DNA from: Acidobacteriota bacterium
Lineage (GTDB): Bacteria; Acidobacteriota; Holophagae; Thermotomaculales; Thermotomaculaceae
Length of the DNA: 32,004 bases
NCBI GenBank assembly: GCA_026986725.1
Contig: JALSOA010000084.1
Coordinates: 1 to 32,004 of the forward strand
Reading direction: 5' to 3'
The notes under the pieces: generated by a model
What the model was told of the DNA's origin: nothing
The model's input: only the letters and a program-made list of their open reading frames with translations
The model's database searches: none
Program-made: the position numbers and the translations under genes
In this document: in pieces, positions 31,994 through 32,004 of the stretch
Position numbering within the stretch: position 1 is the stretch's first letter
How the letters are laid out: each line of letters starts with the position of its first letter

Positions 31994-32004
31994 GTTTTTT
32001 TAAA

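Overview
The window looks like chromosomal DNA of an anaerobic, Gram-negative bacterium. It is AT-rich, arginine is mostly encoded by AGG/AGA, proteins are rich in Lys and Glu, and genes are tightly packed. The Gram-negative inference rests on a WaaE-like core glycosyltransferase, a nucleotide-sugar dehydrogenase, a lipoprotein and a CsgG-like exported protein. The anaerobic inference rests on a ferredoxin-dependent 2-oxoacid oxidoreductase, two radical-SAM/metal-type systems and an iron alcohol dehydrogenase. I cannot fix the phylum. No phage, integrase, CRISPR array or intact insertion sequence is visible, and no gap between genes exceeds 300 bases.

Region 1 (1-2835, +) is the 3' part of an operon: a truncated ABC-type substrate-binding protein, a HypB/UreG-like GTPase with a Cys/His motif, an ABC ATPase with an N-terminal DUF1858-like helical domain, and an 80-aa zinc-ribbon protein. 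No permease is seen. It may be an undescribed metal or metal-cofactor handling system.

Region 2 (2841-6824, +) holds a GAF/HD-GYP protein, SmpB, a ParB-like protein and an SPL-family radical SAM protein. Region 3 (6831-14254, -) is a probable nine-gene operon read leftward from an extended -10 promoter: a LolA-like exported protein, a glycosyltransferase, a stand-alone citryl-CoA lyase-like enzyme, an HD hydrolase, two CNNM membrane proteins, a UDP-sugar dehydrogenase, a PHP phosphoesterase and a small membrane protein. Region 4 (14259-17019, -) is a complete four-subunit 2-oxoacid:ferredoxin oxidoreductase operon with its own promoter and a strong terminator.

Region 5 (17058-22722) has a CsgG/TPR/SHOCT exported protein (-), divergent from an overlapping transglutaminase-like and hemerythrin-PAS pair (+) whose first gene looks leaderless. 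A LemA-DUF2207 pair follows, under a near-consensus promoter. Region 6 (22731-31993, +) is the densest in regulatory signals. An 80-bp element with TGTCAACA/TGTTGACA ends abuts a consensus promoter for initiator tRNA-fMet. That promoter overlaps a perfect 9-bp dyad, and the cysS promoter overlaps a perfect 10-bp dyad. cysS leads an apparent operon with an M2-type peptidase lipoprotein, a receiver/ATP-grasp giant protein, an iron alcohol dehydrogenase and a thioredoxin-TPR protein, closed by a strong terminator.

Six gene junctions in the first 12.4 kb share exactly the same 8-base start/stop overlap, which suggests translational coupling is common in this genome.
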